A DNA stretch of 47,362 nt from Bremia lactucae (taxonomy: Eukaryota > Oomycota > Peronosporomycetes > Peronosporales > Peronosporaceae): NCBI RefSeq assembly GCF_004359215.1, contig NC_090620.1, positions 2,330,350-2,377,711 of the forward strand, written 5' to 3'. Below the pieces are notes generated by a model. It searched no databases. It had not been told where the DNA came from and saw nothing but the letters and a program-made list of their open reading frames with translations. The translations under genes and the position numbers were made by a program. Shown here in pieces: positions 1-9,935 of this stretch. Numbering within the stretch: the first letter of the stretch is position 1; every line of letters begins with the position of its first letter.

Positions 1-1
1 A

Positions 2-133
2 GAATCAATAATCCGTTTCGTTCAGGATTCCATTGCTAACGCAGTGGACCGACAGAAACGGAATGCAGACAAACATGGAAGAGCAAATGTTCATTCATTT
101 ATAAAAATATTAAAGCAAAATGAGAAACTGTAG
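2..133 (+). pseudogene. Ty3/Gypsy integrase C-terminal remnant
   Basis: The frame starting at base 2 is open to a TAG at 131-133 and reads ESIIRFVQDSIANAVDRQ, then QKRNADKHGRANV. This resembles the stretch after the integrase core of oomycete Gypsy elements (the 'A-x-x-RQK-x-x-AD-x-x-GRAN' region that precedes the LPKFIGPF-type GPY/F domain). The GPY/F part is not present; after about base 103 the sequence becomes A+T rich. The left end is cut by the window edge. Family assignment is from memory of related elements and is only moderately sure. Confidence 0.4.
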
Positions 134-147
134 TTGAGAATATGCAA

Positions 148-247
148 NNNNNNNNNNNNNNNNNNNNNNNNNNNNNNNNNNNNNNNNNNNNNNNNNNNNN
201 NNNNNNNNNNNNNNNNNNNNNNNNNNNNNNNNNNNNNNNNNNNNNNN
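148..247. other. Assembly gap (100 N)
   Basis: A run of exactly 100 N, the usual placeholder for a gap of unknown length. It separates the Gypsy scrap from the exon beginning at 316. Confidence 0.99.
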
Positions 248-315
248 ACGTTACGCTTCAGTTCATTGCCAATGGTGTCTGCTCTTACCTATGAATATAT
301 CGCTATATCTTTTAG

Positions 316-741
316 TCGTCTCCGATGTCGACTGACCTTCTTGACACAGGAAGTTTACAGAACGTCTTTCCTCCTGCTGGTTCAGTCTCGAGCTCTAGTG
401 GTGCCAGTAATAGCTTGTTCAATGATATGAGTGCTGGTGTGCAAGCTGGAGTCTCTCCATACACCAGCCAAAGCATCGTGGCGGTCCATGCGAGTCAACA
501 GCAAAGACCGGTGGCCTATAGCCACAACATGGGTAATGAAGTCTTACACCAGCAGCAACAGTACCCGTCAAGCATGACACAAATGACTCCATATGGAATG
601 CAGCTCGAAGCGCCAGTTAATAATAATGTCTACACCCAACCTTCTATGGGATTTGCCGGTCCGGGTCCTATGTTGCAGATTCAAGCTCCGTACGCACCCC
701 AACAACCCGGAGACAAGTTTAGCGCCTTTGACGGGCTGTAG
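316..741 (+). CDS. 3'-terminal exon of an S/Q/P-rich protein, possibly a vesicle-traffic adaptor
   Basis: An open frame runs from a likely splice acceptor (TTTAG at 311-315) to TAG at 739-741, about 141 residues. An ATG lies at 325 but the frame is open upstream to the acceptor, so I treat it as a last exon rather than a whole gene. The protein is low-complexity and rich in Ser, Gln, Pro, Met and Gly, with a QQQQ run. It has an acidic di-leucine motif near its start (TDLLDTG) and ends KFSAFDGL. Such tails with DLL and F-x-x-F/FDxL motifs occur in ENTH/ANTH or ArfGAP-type clathrin adaptors, but no domain is visible here and the function is not established. Upstream exons would lie in or beyond the gap. 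AATAAA-like signals occur at 779-796, consistent with a 3' end. Confidence 0.5.
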   Translation, partial: SSPMSTDLLDTGSLQNVFPPAGSVSSSSGASNSLFNDMSAGVQAGVSPYTSQSIVAVHASQQQRPVAYSHNMGNEVLHQQQQYPSSMTQMTPYGMQLEAPVNNNVYTQPSMGFAGPGPMLQIQAPYAPQQPGDKFSAFDGL

Positions 742-931
742 ACAGCATTAAAAATAACTTCTGTGTGAGTCGTACGTCTAATAAAAACGATAATAAATTT
801 AGTAAATTGAAAATTTTCCTCAATGCTTTTATTACATTCAAAGCAGTGCATTCATAAAATGCCTGCTATAAATTGCTTTTGAAGTGCGAACCAAGGACCT
901 AAACAATGATCTCACAAGCATCGCCAACGGC

Positions 932-2162
932 TTAAAGAGCGTGGCCGTACTTCGAAAGCAAAGGCTTGAGCTCCGAATTGTCGGCGTAAACCTTGGCTTC
1001 GGCTTCGACAAGACGTTTCTTCTGAGCGACCTTCTTCTTGTAAAAGGCGTCTGACTTGAGAACGCGCTTGGCCTCGAGACGCTTTACCAGCTCAGCATGA
1101 CGCCATCCAACCTCTGAAGCCAGATTGCCCAAAACGGTGTAACGGCGACTGGCTTTCAGACGAAGCACACGAAGCGCAGCAGGTATAACCATACGTTTCT
1201 GCTTATCGTATGGCGAAGGAATTCCATCAAATACCTAGCATCGTATCTATCAGAAGACATAATCGATACAATAATTGCCACAGCTTTCGTACCTTGAGAC
1301 GCTGAAGGGCAGCAGCTCCACGAGCCGTCTTGTGCGGCAGCATACCACGAATCGTGCGCCACAACATGCGTGATGGAGCACGGTAGTGGATGGGACCCTT
1401 CTTAGGATTAGTAGCCGTACGTTTGTTCAAGAACTGCAAGAATTTAATCTTGTTGCGCACGTCTGTCGAGAAATCAAAAGCAGATTACATGAGTAATCCA
1501 TTCTGAAACCCACACAGCCAGACGGCATGACACACGACTGCTACACTGCGCCACAATCAATCGATGTCACGCAGCTTTACAGGGTGTCTGCACGCAGCGA
1601 CTTTTGCATGTTTGGGGAGGTTGGCATCGATTGCACGTATTCTCTCGTCTGCAAAGGCTCTCGCTCACGGTCCAACATCTTCACTTTGGTTGCTACTAGC
1701 CACTGCGATTTTGATGCATTACCGCTCAACAACATCCGACACGGATGCAACATGCAGCGACCAATCAGAATGGACAAAAATCAGACGTTTTGGAGATGGC
1801 GCGAGTCATTGCAGACGATGGCGAATTACTAAATGCACTCGGCAGGCAATTCTCCTTGCCACAGTTTAAAAGCACTACAAAGCGAGACACTCTGCTGGTG
1901 CGCTACACAAAGATTTATAGATTCCCATAGACACACACAAACGCCCATGAGCATCTTATGCTGGTCGCGTGTGAGCTAGCAGGCACATTTTACGTGTAGG
2001 CTATTCATTAAGCGAATACGTACGCGAGCCGGAGATCTCGAGCTGCTCGCAACGCACAGCAACGACATGCTGGCCCTGAAGAAGCTCCTTGGCAATCAGA
2101 GAAGCTAGACGGCCAACCAAGTGGCCTCGGCAGTCGACAACGATTGGTTTTTCGAACACCAT
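932..2162 (-). CDS. RPL13A: 60S ribosomal protein L13a (uL13), three exons
   Basis: Complement of joined exons 2024-2162, 1293-1462 and 932-1234. All junctions are GT-AG: the first exon ends GGCTCGC before GTACGT, the second starts ACGTGCGC after GACAG, and the second intron is only 58 nt (1235-1292). The joined frame is 612 nt, giving 203 residues, the same length as the animal protein. Exon 1 gives [20 protein letters not shown], the conserved start of the family. Exon 2 holds [20 protein letters not shown] followed by [11 protein letters not shown], the signature loop. Exon 3 begins [18 protein letters not shown] and ends with a Lys-rich helix. It is a component of the large ribosomal subunit in the cytosol. 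The first intron (1463-2023, 561 nt) is about ten times longer than the other introns here; I saw no snoRNA box pair in it. It is divergent from the cyclophilin gene. Confidence 0.95.
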
Positions 2163-2605
2163 TTCGGCTTAGACGTTCCAATGGAGAAGAATGAGGAAAT
2201 GGTTGTGCTGTGAAGGAATTTAGAGCCGCTCTCCGCCAATCGCTGCATCCGGCCAATGACTCGCACTTGATCAATTTTAGCGAATGGGATCACAGTAAGG
2301 TCTTGGAAACAATTCTTTGTTTTGTGCACACGTGATGACGGAACAGCTACCTATTCATCCCGTGCGCCTGTTTGAAGTGAGTGTTTGGATAGTAATTATC
2401 TAATACTTGCGTAAACCGCTGACTGTGCGTGGTTTGCACTCCACTTTTCACTGCGTAATAGTGGGGTCGAAATGATGCAAACGTTGTTACGGAGCCTGAA
2501 AAAATAAAGATCGCTGCGGCCTTCAAGCAAAGATCACGATTTAATTGGGAAAAGGCGAAGCAGCTGCGAAGCGATGCGGTGCTACAAGATCTACAGTGCA
2601 CTATA
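2163..2605. promoter_or_regulatory. Divergent intergenic region between RPL13A and the cyclophilin gene, with an oomycete-type initiator
   Basis: This 443-nt space separates two start codons facing away from each other. On the complement at 2180-2194 the sequence reads TCATTCTTCTCCATT, 18-32 nt upstream of the RPL13A ATG. It matches the oomycete initiator (TCATTYY) with a CATT element just after it, as expected for a highly expressed ribosomal protein gene. No equally clear initiator is seen before the cyclophilin ATG. Confidence 0.45.
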
Positions 2606-3877
2606 ATGGCGGACAAGGATAATCTTATAATGTCGGATAACTCAGGCAGCTCGATTGGTCCAGGCTTCGAGTTGAAGACAGGTTTTCGACGGCGCTCACA
2701 TCAGTCGTGGCGCAAACAGCACGAAATTCTGGTCAAAGAAGCTTCTTGTATTTGCATAGAGAAGTCTTACTCACAAGGGAAGGATAGCAGCGTAAAACTC
2801 AGTCTTGCTGAAACATTGCTTCAGAAAGGTTACGGATTGAACCCTGGTCAAGCAACCGCAGATTCGGTTGGTACTTCTTCAGATGTTAAAAAGACATCGG
2901 AGAGCCATGCCTCCGCACTGCTGCCACAAAAGGCTAACGCAAAATTTAAGGACCGACTTGTGAAATTTTATACCACGTACAATCCAAGCAAGTTGTGTGT
3001 TGTGGATAGCACACTAGCGACGTACAGTGGACGTGAAGATGAGCTTTTTCAAAAGCTTCACGAGCGATATGTTTCAAAAACCTCTCTTCAAGAACTCAAA
3101 AAGAAGTATATAACGAAGGCATCCGATCCTACTGTTTTTATGGATTTATCGATTGCTGGAGCTTCGGTCGGCAGAATTACCATGCGTCTACTGAAGAAAG
3201 ATGCCCCGCTTGCTTCTGAAAATTTTCGATGCCTTTGTACTGGCGAAAAGGTATGTTTGCATTCTATGCAGTTCTTTTTTTCTGGTGAATTACGCAATCA
3301 TTGTTCCCGCTTGCTTTTAGGGTGATACACTTAAATACAAGGGCTCTAAATTTCATCGTATTATCAAAAATTTTGTGGTTCAAGGTGGAGGTAACTTGCT
3401 GCTTTACCAGTTTATATTTCAATATGGGCTGGCTCAATGACCTTATTATTTTGCGCAGATTTTACCATGGGTGACGGTACGGGTGGTCAGAGCATCTACC
3501 GTGGCACTTCACATGGTGATCTTTGGGGAAACTTCATCGATGAGAAATTTCTTCCACACAACGACGTTGGGCTCCTGTCAATGGCCAATGCTGGCAAAAA
3601 TACAAACGGCTCACAGGTATTCATCGAATTTAGTCCAATCATAATAAGAATTTATTTTTTTTGCCAATTTTGTAATATTATTCAGTTTTTCATCACGACG
3701 AAGACAGATCTCAAGAACCTCGATGGCAAGCACGTTATTTTCGGTGAAGTGGTTGACGGTCTTGACATCGTTGATAAAATCCAAAGTGTAAAGGTTAATG
3801 GTAGCAAGTGCCCTTTACCAGGAAATGAGGTTGTAATTGTGGATTGTGGAGAGTTGAAAGTCATCGGCGATCAATGA
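2606..3877 (+). CDS. Cyclophilin-type peptidyl-prolyl cis-trans isomerase with N-terminal extension
   Basis: Exons 2606-3250, 3321-3390, 3459-3616 and 3686-3877; introns of 70, 68 and 69 nt, all GT-AG. The joined frame is 1065 nt, 354 residues. I start at ATG 2606 because the upstream in-frame GTG at 2579 is not a usual eukaryotic start. Residues 1-113 look disordered. Residues 114-155 carry [16 protein letters not shown] followed by a GREDELFxKL stretch, a helix-forming motif common at the N-terminus of unrelated oomycete proteins. The isomerase domain covers about 177-350: [31 protein letters not shown] and [11 protein letters not shown] are present. Counterparts of human CypA Arg55 (R228), Phe60 (F233), Gln63 (Q236), Phe113 (F293) and His126 (H307) are kept, so catalysis is likely. 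Met61 is Val, and the loop holding Trp121 has one extra residue with Asn at that place, which predicts weaker cyclosporin binding. No signal peptide is seen. Confidence 0.93.
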
Positions 3878-4769
3878 ATATCTTGACCTATTCGTTACGC
3901 AAAGGATTATTTCTCTTATGTTACGCGCTGGTGTCGAAGCAGTCGACAAAGTTATTTACGTTACGAAAGATAACGCTTGGAGAGGGTAATCGTGTCGATA
4001 TTGACGGCAATTTGCGAAGTGAACACTATAAGCCTTCCCTATAACTTCAACTTGTAGCATGCTGTCGTTTGTGTGGTCGTTAGCGGCGCTGTTTTTCTTA
4101 CAAAATTCAATTAAATGCTTCGCTACATTGCTAACGCTCAATAATGGTCGATCACGCTTTTCTGAAATTGAGGCAATTGCTGCTCTTCTGCAGTAGAAAT
4201 TCTGACTACTTCGTTCCTTTCCTAAATCAGCTTGCTTCCGTCTTAAGGCCAGCGTCGAGTTTTTTGTTGTAGAACATCTTGAAAAGGCGATTTGAGAATT
4301 GCAACAATGCCTCATTACTTATGGCCCTGTAAGGATCAGTTTCCTCAGCCAAAGATATATTTTTTTAAATAAGATACAATATGAGACTTATCATAAGCAA
4401 ATTTTCTGTCGTCGTTTAAAATGTTTGATGGTGTTGCAAAAACCTCAAAGTTTTGAAGAGCTACAAGTATCCAATGATTTGCAATGTAAGCTCGTTGTCA
4501 ACCACGGAGGATGCTGTCTCATTAAAACATAAATGTTAAGTTGGTCCAAGCAGAACGAGCTCTGATTCAATCAAAATGCTTGAGCAATATAGGAGTACGA
4601 TTAGATCAAATACATTTGGGAACGCCGTTTTGTGCCTTCTTTAAGAGAGCAATAGTCCCTGGAATTCCATTTGTTTCTGACATATATATATTGTTCTTCG
4701 CGGTCAGATAGCTACTTCTGATAGCATCTGATGTAGCAGAAGAGCTGAGCTATGCTAAGGCTGTAGTAT
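3878..4769. other. Intergenic region between cyclophilin and ILV3 3' ends
   Basis: Convergent genes flank these 892 nt. The sequence is A+T rich with short frames only. Frames at 3956-4315 (complement) and 4299-4532 show no recognisable motif and no splice partners. I see nothing I can name here. Confidence 0.6.
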
Positions 4770-6627
4770 TTACTCGTCCGTAACGCATCCTTCTGAAGCA
4801 GATTTCACATTTTTGATATACTTGTACAGCGTGCCGCGAGTGGCCTTAAGCGGAGGTGCGACCCACGTCTTTTTGCGTTCAGCCAGCTCGTCAGTCGTGA
4901 CCTCCACCAGATCGATCCGATTCTTTTCAGCGTCGATCGTGATCTTGTCCCCATTTTTCACCAAAGCGATTGGGCCGCCGACCTGTGCCTCGGGAGTAAT
5001 GTGTCCGATAATAAATCCATGCGAGCCACCAGAGAATCGCCCATCAGTGAGCATGGCAACGTCCTTGCCAAGACCAGCGCCCATGATTGCCGAGGTAGGA
5101 GTCACTAAAATTTGAAGCAAAAAGCATCCCGTCATATTAATGATCAATACAGAAGCATGTGCAAAACTTACACATCTCTGGCATGCCTGGGCCGCCCTTA
5201 GGGCCTTCATAACGAATGATTACGACGCTCCCTTTAGTAATCTCGCCAGCTTCCAATCCAGCCATCATATCCTCCTCGCAATCATACACCTTAGCCGTAC
5301 CGGTAAAAACAAGACCCTCTTTGCCTGTAATCTTCGCAACCGAGCCTTCTGGAGCCAAGTCACCGCGCAAGATACGCAAGTGGCCGCTAGACTTTAATGG
5401 GCGGTCAACTGGGTGAATAATTTCATGGTTATCCGAGAGGTCAGCCACGTTTTCAAGATTTTCGGCAAGCGTCTTGCCCGTCACAGTAATACAGTCGCCA
5501 TCAATCAAGCCCTGATTCATCAGGTATTTCAGCACAGCAGGCGTTCCACCCACGCGATGAATGTCCTCCATCACAAATTTACCACTAGGCTTAAGGTCGG
5601 CCAAGAAAGGAACGCGTTCACTTATCCTTTCAAAGTCGTCAATTGTTAACGGGATACCAGCAGCACGAGCAATAGCAATCAAGTGGAGTACTGCATTGGT
5701 CGACCCACCAAGAACCATAATCACTGTGATAGCGTTTTCAAAAGCTTTCCGGCTTAAAATGTCCAGCGGCTTGATATCCTTCTCCAGGAGCAATTTTATT
5801 GCCTCGCCGGCTTCAAGACACTCGTTTTGCTTTTCAGCCGAATCTGCAGGATAGCTTGAAGAAAATGGCAAGCTAAGACCAAGTGTCTCAATCGCAGTAG
5901 CCATCGTATTTGCAGTATACATGCCCCCACACGCTCCTGCTCCGGGGCACGCGTTGCGAATAATGTCGTGTCGCTCCTCTTCCGTAATACGTCCAGCAAT
6001 GTACTCGCCATACGCCTGAAAGGCCGAAACAACGTCTAATGACTCACCCTTGGAGCTGCAACCAGCACGAATTGTACCACCGTAGACCATTAGCGACGGA
6101 CGGTTGACTCGCGCCATTGCGATTACACACCCTGGCATGTTCTTGTCGCAGCCAGGGATGCAGATGTTCGCATCATACCATTGGCCGCCCATTACCGTTT
6201 CAATTGAGTCTGCAATCAGATCGCGCGACTGCAAACTGTAGCTCATGCCATCGGTGCCCATACTGATACCGTCACTGACGCCAATCGTGTTAAAACGAAG
6301 TCCTACTAGACCCGCGGCATTAACTCCCTTCTTCACTTCGCCGGCTAAGTCCAATAAGTGCATGTTGCACGGATTTCCTTCCCACCACATGGATGCGATA
6401 CCTACTTGAGGCTTATCCATATCTTCCTCTGTCATACCAGTGGCGTACAGCATGGCTTGCGATGCGCCGCGCGCCTTGGACTGCGTCACGGTGGCGCTGT
6501 AACGATTGATCCGCACATTATCGTCGGACTTCGAAGTTAGATCTCCAGTGGCGGTAAAGGTGCGGTGCAGTAATGTTTTTCGCATCGGTGACGAGGCTAC
6601 CGAGCGCTTCATCGTCTTACTCAGCAT
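4770..6627 (-). CDS. ILV3: Dihydroxyacid dehydratase, mitochondrial, two exons
   Basis: Complement of 5172-6627 joined to 4770-5104 across a 67-nt GT-AG intron (5105-5171) that splits a Leu codon between PEM and TPTSAI. The product is 596 residues, normal for the IlvD/Edd family. It dehydrates 2,3-dihydroxy-3-methylbutanoate and its methylpentanoate homologue to the 2-oxo acids in valine and isoleucine synthesis. Candidate [2Fe-2S] ligands are Cys87 (EGNPCN), Cys160 ([10 protein letters not shown]) and Cys233 ([14 protein letters not shown]). The C-terminal swivel domain has [20 protein letters not shown], including the catalytic Ser region. Residues 1-28 ([20 protein letters not shown] and on) are basic with Ser/Thr and no acids, a typical mitochondrial presequence. 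No frameshift or stop is present; it looks functional. Confidence 0.96.
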
Positions 6628-6792
6628 TTTGCGGATTTGTCAATCAACGGACGAGGCTGGTGGTGCTGCGATTGCGCAAATAGTTGCGCGACTGGATTGG
6701 TTAAAACGTGTGATCGACAATCCACAGACACTGATTAGAAATACAAAAACTAACCAATCATCAATTAAAGGGAAACCCACCGCAGGAATGGG
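6628..6792 (-). promoter_or_regulatory. ILV3 5' flank with CCAAT box
   Basis: On the complement, AACCAATCC (ATTGG at 6696-6700 on the given strand) lies about 70 nt upstream of the ILV3 ATG. A second, oppositely oriented CCAAT is near 6750. No clear oomycete initiator is visible. A Gypsy LTR begins at 6793, so only 165 nt of original upstream DNA remains next to the gene; the promoter may extend into the LTR. Confidence 0.3.
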
Positions 6793-7167
6793 TATAACGG
6801 GGTGTATCGTTAAATGAAATTAACACTTAAAGGTTGTTAGTTAATATATTTTCTAAGAGGTAGATAACATTTAAAAAATATTCTTTTACATAGTAATATT
6901 CGGAAAGCTTATCCATTGGTAGATATAGACCATTATATCTACTTGCTCCGCGGTCCAGTCAGCGCTAGGCGCGCGCAAAGAGAGAGACAGTTAGGACTTT
7001 TATTACATGTTTAGTAATAGTATAGAATTAAGTTAGTATAAATAGATAGAAAGCCATAAGAACTTAATTATATTAAATACAGTTATTTTAACCCTCTTTA
7101 AAGCAAGTGTTTTAAGGAGAGTCTTTCTCTGCACGTACTAGTGTACGTGAAGTGACGTGAGGCACCA
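6793..7167 (+). mobile_element. LTR-A fragment (Ty3/Gypsy), 3' part missing
   Basis: Aligns from its first base (TATAACGGGG for TGTAACGGGG) with the full LTR at 45370-45805 through the shared GTAGATATAGACCATTATAT region, the CTCCGCGGTCCAGTCAGCGC block and GTGACGTGAGGCACCA. Homology stops near 7167, so the terminal hairpins and the CCCCGTTACA end are lost. It is the boundary between the gene cluster and the repeat-rich part of the window. Confidence 0.85.
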
Positions 7168-7481
7168 GTAGACCATCCAGTGTGTATGGCTTGACGTTTT
7201 CGCGCGTTGATTTCGTCAGCTTCTCGAGTGAATCTTTATTAGGATGTCGGAAATGATGGATCATTCCTGCGTGAAATGCGTTGTTCGGGTAAGACTTAGC
7301 GGGTGGCGCGTTGTGCGTACTTTCACCAAGCTGAATGACGCCACGATTTCAGCCTTACTTTGATTCTCCTAACAGACATGGAACCAAATACAATGTCCCC
7401 GCGAGTAAGAACTCAACGCTATGGATCTGACATTTGGTTCTTTAAGTTCGAATCAGAGATAGTGACACTCCGCTCAATGCG
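7168..7481. other. Unassigned sequence between an LTR and a Gypsy RNase H fragment
   Basis: About 310 nt with no open frame of note and no match to the other element copies in the window that I could see. A short frame after ATG 7379 (MEPNTMSPRVRTQRYGSD) is of the sort found at a gag start but is too short to call. Confidence 0.3.
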
Positions 7482-7790
7482 ATAAATATCCCAAGCGAGG
7501 ACGCCGTCTGGTTGAAGAACGCAGACCCACAAGCGGTCTTCGATTCCTTGAAGATGAGTTTGTCTATATTAACGGTATTGATGCTCTCTGACGACACAAA
7601 ACCTTGTCATGTCGTGTGTGACTTGAGCAATTTTGCGATAGGATGTGATCACACGCGATTCGATGACGAGGGTCGAGACCGGGTCGGGTGCTTCCAGTCA
7701 CGACAGATGTAACCTGCTCAGATAAATTATACCATCCATGATAGAGCTTTTGGCCTATGTTACGCGTTAGTCAAGGTCTCGAAAAAAAAG
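7482..7790 (+). pseudogene. Gypsy RNase H, N-terminal part (El-1)
   Basis: The frame at 7512-7712 reads FDSLKMSLSILTVLMLSDDT, then HVVCDLSNFAIGCDHTRFDDEG and a QSRQM ending, the start of the Ty3/Gypsy RNase H domain (usual form HVVCDASDFAIGxAL). A stop follows; an altered frame continues with INYTIHDRAFGLCYALVKV (usual YPVHDKELLAxxYALxKF). Degenerate, no RT before it. It lies tail-to-tail with the complement-strand fragment starting at 7791, so it belongs to a different insertion. Confidence 0.75.
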
Positions 7791-8360
7791 CAACGCGTAT
7801 AATCCTGAATCAATACTGCATCCACAAATATCATTAGCATTCTCGGACTGATGGCCCATGTCACGTCAAGGGTCGTAATCTGGGTGGAGAGACAACACGT
7901 CAGCAAGAACATTTTTCTTGCCAGGCTTGAAATACTCCACGAAGTTTTATTTAGCGAAGAGCGACAATTAACGAGCCATACGCCGACTGCCTGTGTCAAG
8001 AAAGCCACCGGGTACTCTCGCGAACTTGTCCAGCCTTACGGCTGCTCTCGAAAAACTTCATCAAGAGCGAGGACTTGGTCGTGAGGCAACGGTCACTTGC
8101 CGTATCATAGTGGATCGGTCTTAAGGTCAATCGCGTGCCGCACCTCACGATACATTGGAAGTTCAGCGGGAAATTTCTCGAGGTGACTATTGGCGCACAC
8201 ACGCGCGAGATCGTTAACAGGGTTGCTTGTATCACGTAGGGCATCCCAGGACTGCGCCGCGAGAAGAACGCGGCCCCCCAAAAGTTGCTCACTGGCACTT
8301 TCGACGGCTGTAACGACGCACTTTTGCTAGATATCACCGGCGTCGAAGTCGTCAAGAAAG
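7791..8360 (-). pseudogene. Gypsy RT N-terminus fused by deletion to RNase H C-terminus (El-2)
   Basis: Reading leftward: GGRVLLAAQSWDALRD, LPMYREVRHAIDLKTDPLYD and KFFESSRKAGQVREST correspond to the segment just before the RT palm in Gypsy pol. At about 8025 it jumps to RRMARxLSLFAK, VEYFKPGKKNVLADVLSLHPDYDP, the end of RNase H. The whole RT catalytic palm (YxDD) and the first half of RNase H are therefore deleted. Several frame changes are needed to read it. Confidence 0.75.
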
Positions 8361-8948
8361 TTTTTTCACGTTAAGGTTGATAGAGATGTGATTACTTTAG
8401 CCTTGCAAAGGGGGTCGCTACCGCAATGTAGCGGTCGCGATGTGGAGACCCCTCCTCATTTCAAGCGCGCAAACGGATTCTGTCACTGCGATATCATCTT
8501 CACGATCAGTTGATGAGAGAATTGTCGTCTCGGAGATCGGCGTACTTAATTCTTGCGTGTCCTTTTGCGTCTCGGGCCCCTGCTCTAGAACTGCACGTCG
8601 CAATCACAAGGACATGATGTAGTACCCTTCACCAGTCGAGGGACCGCAGTCTCCACCCCGTTGTTCACAAGCGGACCTGCAGGTCGCTCAGTCTCGGTAA
8701 TCAGAAGTTAAAGCTTGTCGTCGACCGCCTCAGTTACACTCGGGAGCCCCGACCGAAGTGTCCATTTGCAGGAAATCCTGCTCGATCGTCTCGATAGTAA
8801 TCGGAAGCGGCTGCTTAGCCAATGTAATTACTGGAAGTCTCTGTTCGACCGCCTCGTTATGAATTGGAAGCCTTTGCTCAACCAACGTAAGTTTACGCGA
8901 AAACCTCTGTTTAACCGCCTAGTTCTTTGGCTCTATATGCGTGAATGA
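8361..8948 (-). pseudogene. Protease-RT linker of El-2 gag-pol, with 11-residue repeats
   Basis: Leftward frames between the protease and RT parts of El-2 are rich in Thr, Glu and Ser (for example GPETQKDTQELSTPISETTI). They look like the variable linker of Gypsy polyproteins. The right portion is a tandem repeat listed separately. Confidence 0.5.
8778..8930 (-). repeat. Degenerate tandem repeat, about 33 nt unit, five units
   Basis: Units at 8778-8807, 8808-8837, 8838-8870, 8871-8903 and 8904-8930 (30, 30, 33, 33 and 27 nt). Read on the complement they give an 11-residue protein repeat: LPIHNEAVEQR, LPVITLAKQP, LPITIETIEQ and so on. Unit lengths are all multiples of three, which suggests the array grew while it was coding. 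More diverged copies seem to continue left of 8778. Confidence 0.7.
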
Positions 8949-9355
8949 TCATACCGCGCACAGAAGGCCATCGCTCTCTCTGTGCCGAATTCTTGTCGTG
9001 GCGAGTTCGTTTACAACCTTGACGTGAGGCCAGAAATGAGTAGGTGAGTTACTACTTAACGTCATATCCACTTTAACACTTAATGGATGAGATAGCCAAT
9101 CGATCTGCGGCTGATACCGTGACAGCCACGGCATCCCAAGAATCCAATCGAAGGCGTAGTTAATCGCGTAAGCTAAAAAAATATCTTTGCTCGCAAAGCC
9201 AATGAAAGTGTATGGAAGCACGAATGTTCTGAGCGGAACACGTTGTTAATGGCCATCGGCAGGCTTGACAATGATGTCAGCTCGACCCTCTCGAGCTGTG
9301 ATGGTAAACGGGAGGAGGGTCAAACAAGATGCACGGAAGAGGTTGTTCTTGAATA
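8949..9355 (-). pseudogene. Gypsy aspartic protease (El-2)
   Basis: Leftward frames contain RLDFGVFKNNLFRASCLTLL, GRADIIVKPADGH, then VLPYTFIGFASKDIFLAYA, INYAFDWILGMPWLSRYQPQ and IDWL. ILGMPWL-x-x-YxPxIDW is the hallmark of the retropepsin flap/C-terminal part of oomycete Gypsy elements. The active-site D-[ST]-G-A is here D-F-G-V, so catalysis is lost. One stop separates the two halves. Confidence 0.75.
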
Positions 9356-9774
9356 CACCAAAGTCCAACCTAACAGACTGATGATAGACAGTATCGACTC
9401 GTCTTGCATGATGGTGGCATTGAAGTTGGCTTTGGACCAGACATCTAGGGACGTAGCAATGCTTCATGTAAATATGACGACGCAACAGTGTAATCTTCAC
9501 GAAGCGCGAGGGCAAATATTTCTGCAAGTGTTTTCGAGTCAGCACGCGAGAGGCAGTAACGTATGATGCCCTCGTGCATACCGGAGATGAAGACATGTAC
9601 TGCGAAGCCAAGCCGATCGGCTGCGTGATGATACATGAACCAAGTCTTCGTGTCTTCTAAACGAAATCTTGCATCGATAGTTTGCCCTGTAGGAGGGAGA
9701 TGTAGTCTGCACGCAAGCAAAACATGGCTTGGGGAGGCTCGAACACTAGCCGCGAGTCGCACTGGATGGCTGTA
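9356..9774 (-). pseudogene. Gypsy gag, C-terminal capsid part (El-2)
   Basis: Leftward frames include RLxFEPPQA, LLQGKLSMQDF, then HVFISGMHEGIIRYCLSRAD and TLAEIFALALREDYTVASSY. This is the conserved second half of the oomycete Gypsy capsid (usual FVxGM-x-x-GxxR and EEAFxxALREDYxV). A frame change occurs near 9600-9700. No zinc knuckle is seen before the protease. Confidence 0.75.
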
Positions 9775-9935
9775 AAGCTTAAGGGTTAATTAGGACTAAA
9801 TTATTTTTTAGCTTGTCTAACTGATAGGTGTAAAGTACTCCTATAGGTATCGCCTATCCTCATCTAAGTCTTATTATGCATATTAAAGAAATGAATGGTC
9901 TAAAAGCATCAACAATGGTGACTAGTTAAAAAGTT
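9775..9935. other. A+T-rich segment splitting El-2 gag
   Basis: About 160 nt that match neither flank of gag. It holds TGATAGGTGTAAAGTACTCC and many TA-rich words, and could be an insertion such as a small solo LTR; no target duplication is visible. Confidence 0.3.

Noticed and set aside
1463..2023. Intronic C/D snoRNA, and frames at 1527-1869
   Set aside because: No C box paired with a D box on the gene strand; the frames are chance ones within the intron.
3956..4315. 119-codon complement frame between cyclophilin and ILV3
   Set aside because: No motif, no splice partner, unusual composition, and it lies in A+T-rich spacer between converging genes.
7482..8025. A fifth inversion: El-1 RNase H half as the part missing from El-2
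   Set aside because: The rightward RNase H half lies beyond the end of the leftward one rather than at the place where El-2 lacks it, so it does not fill the gap; two insertions are simpler.
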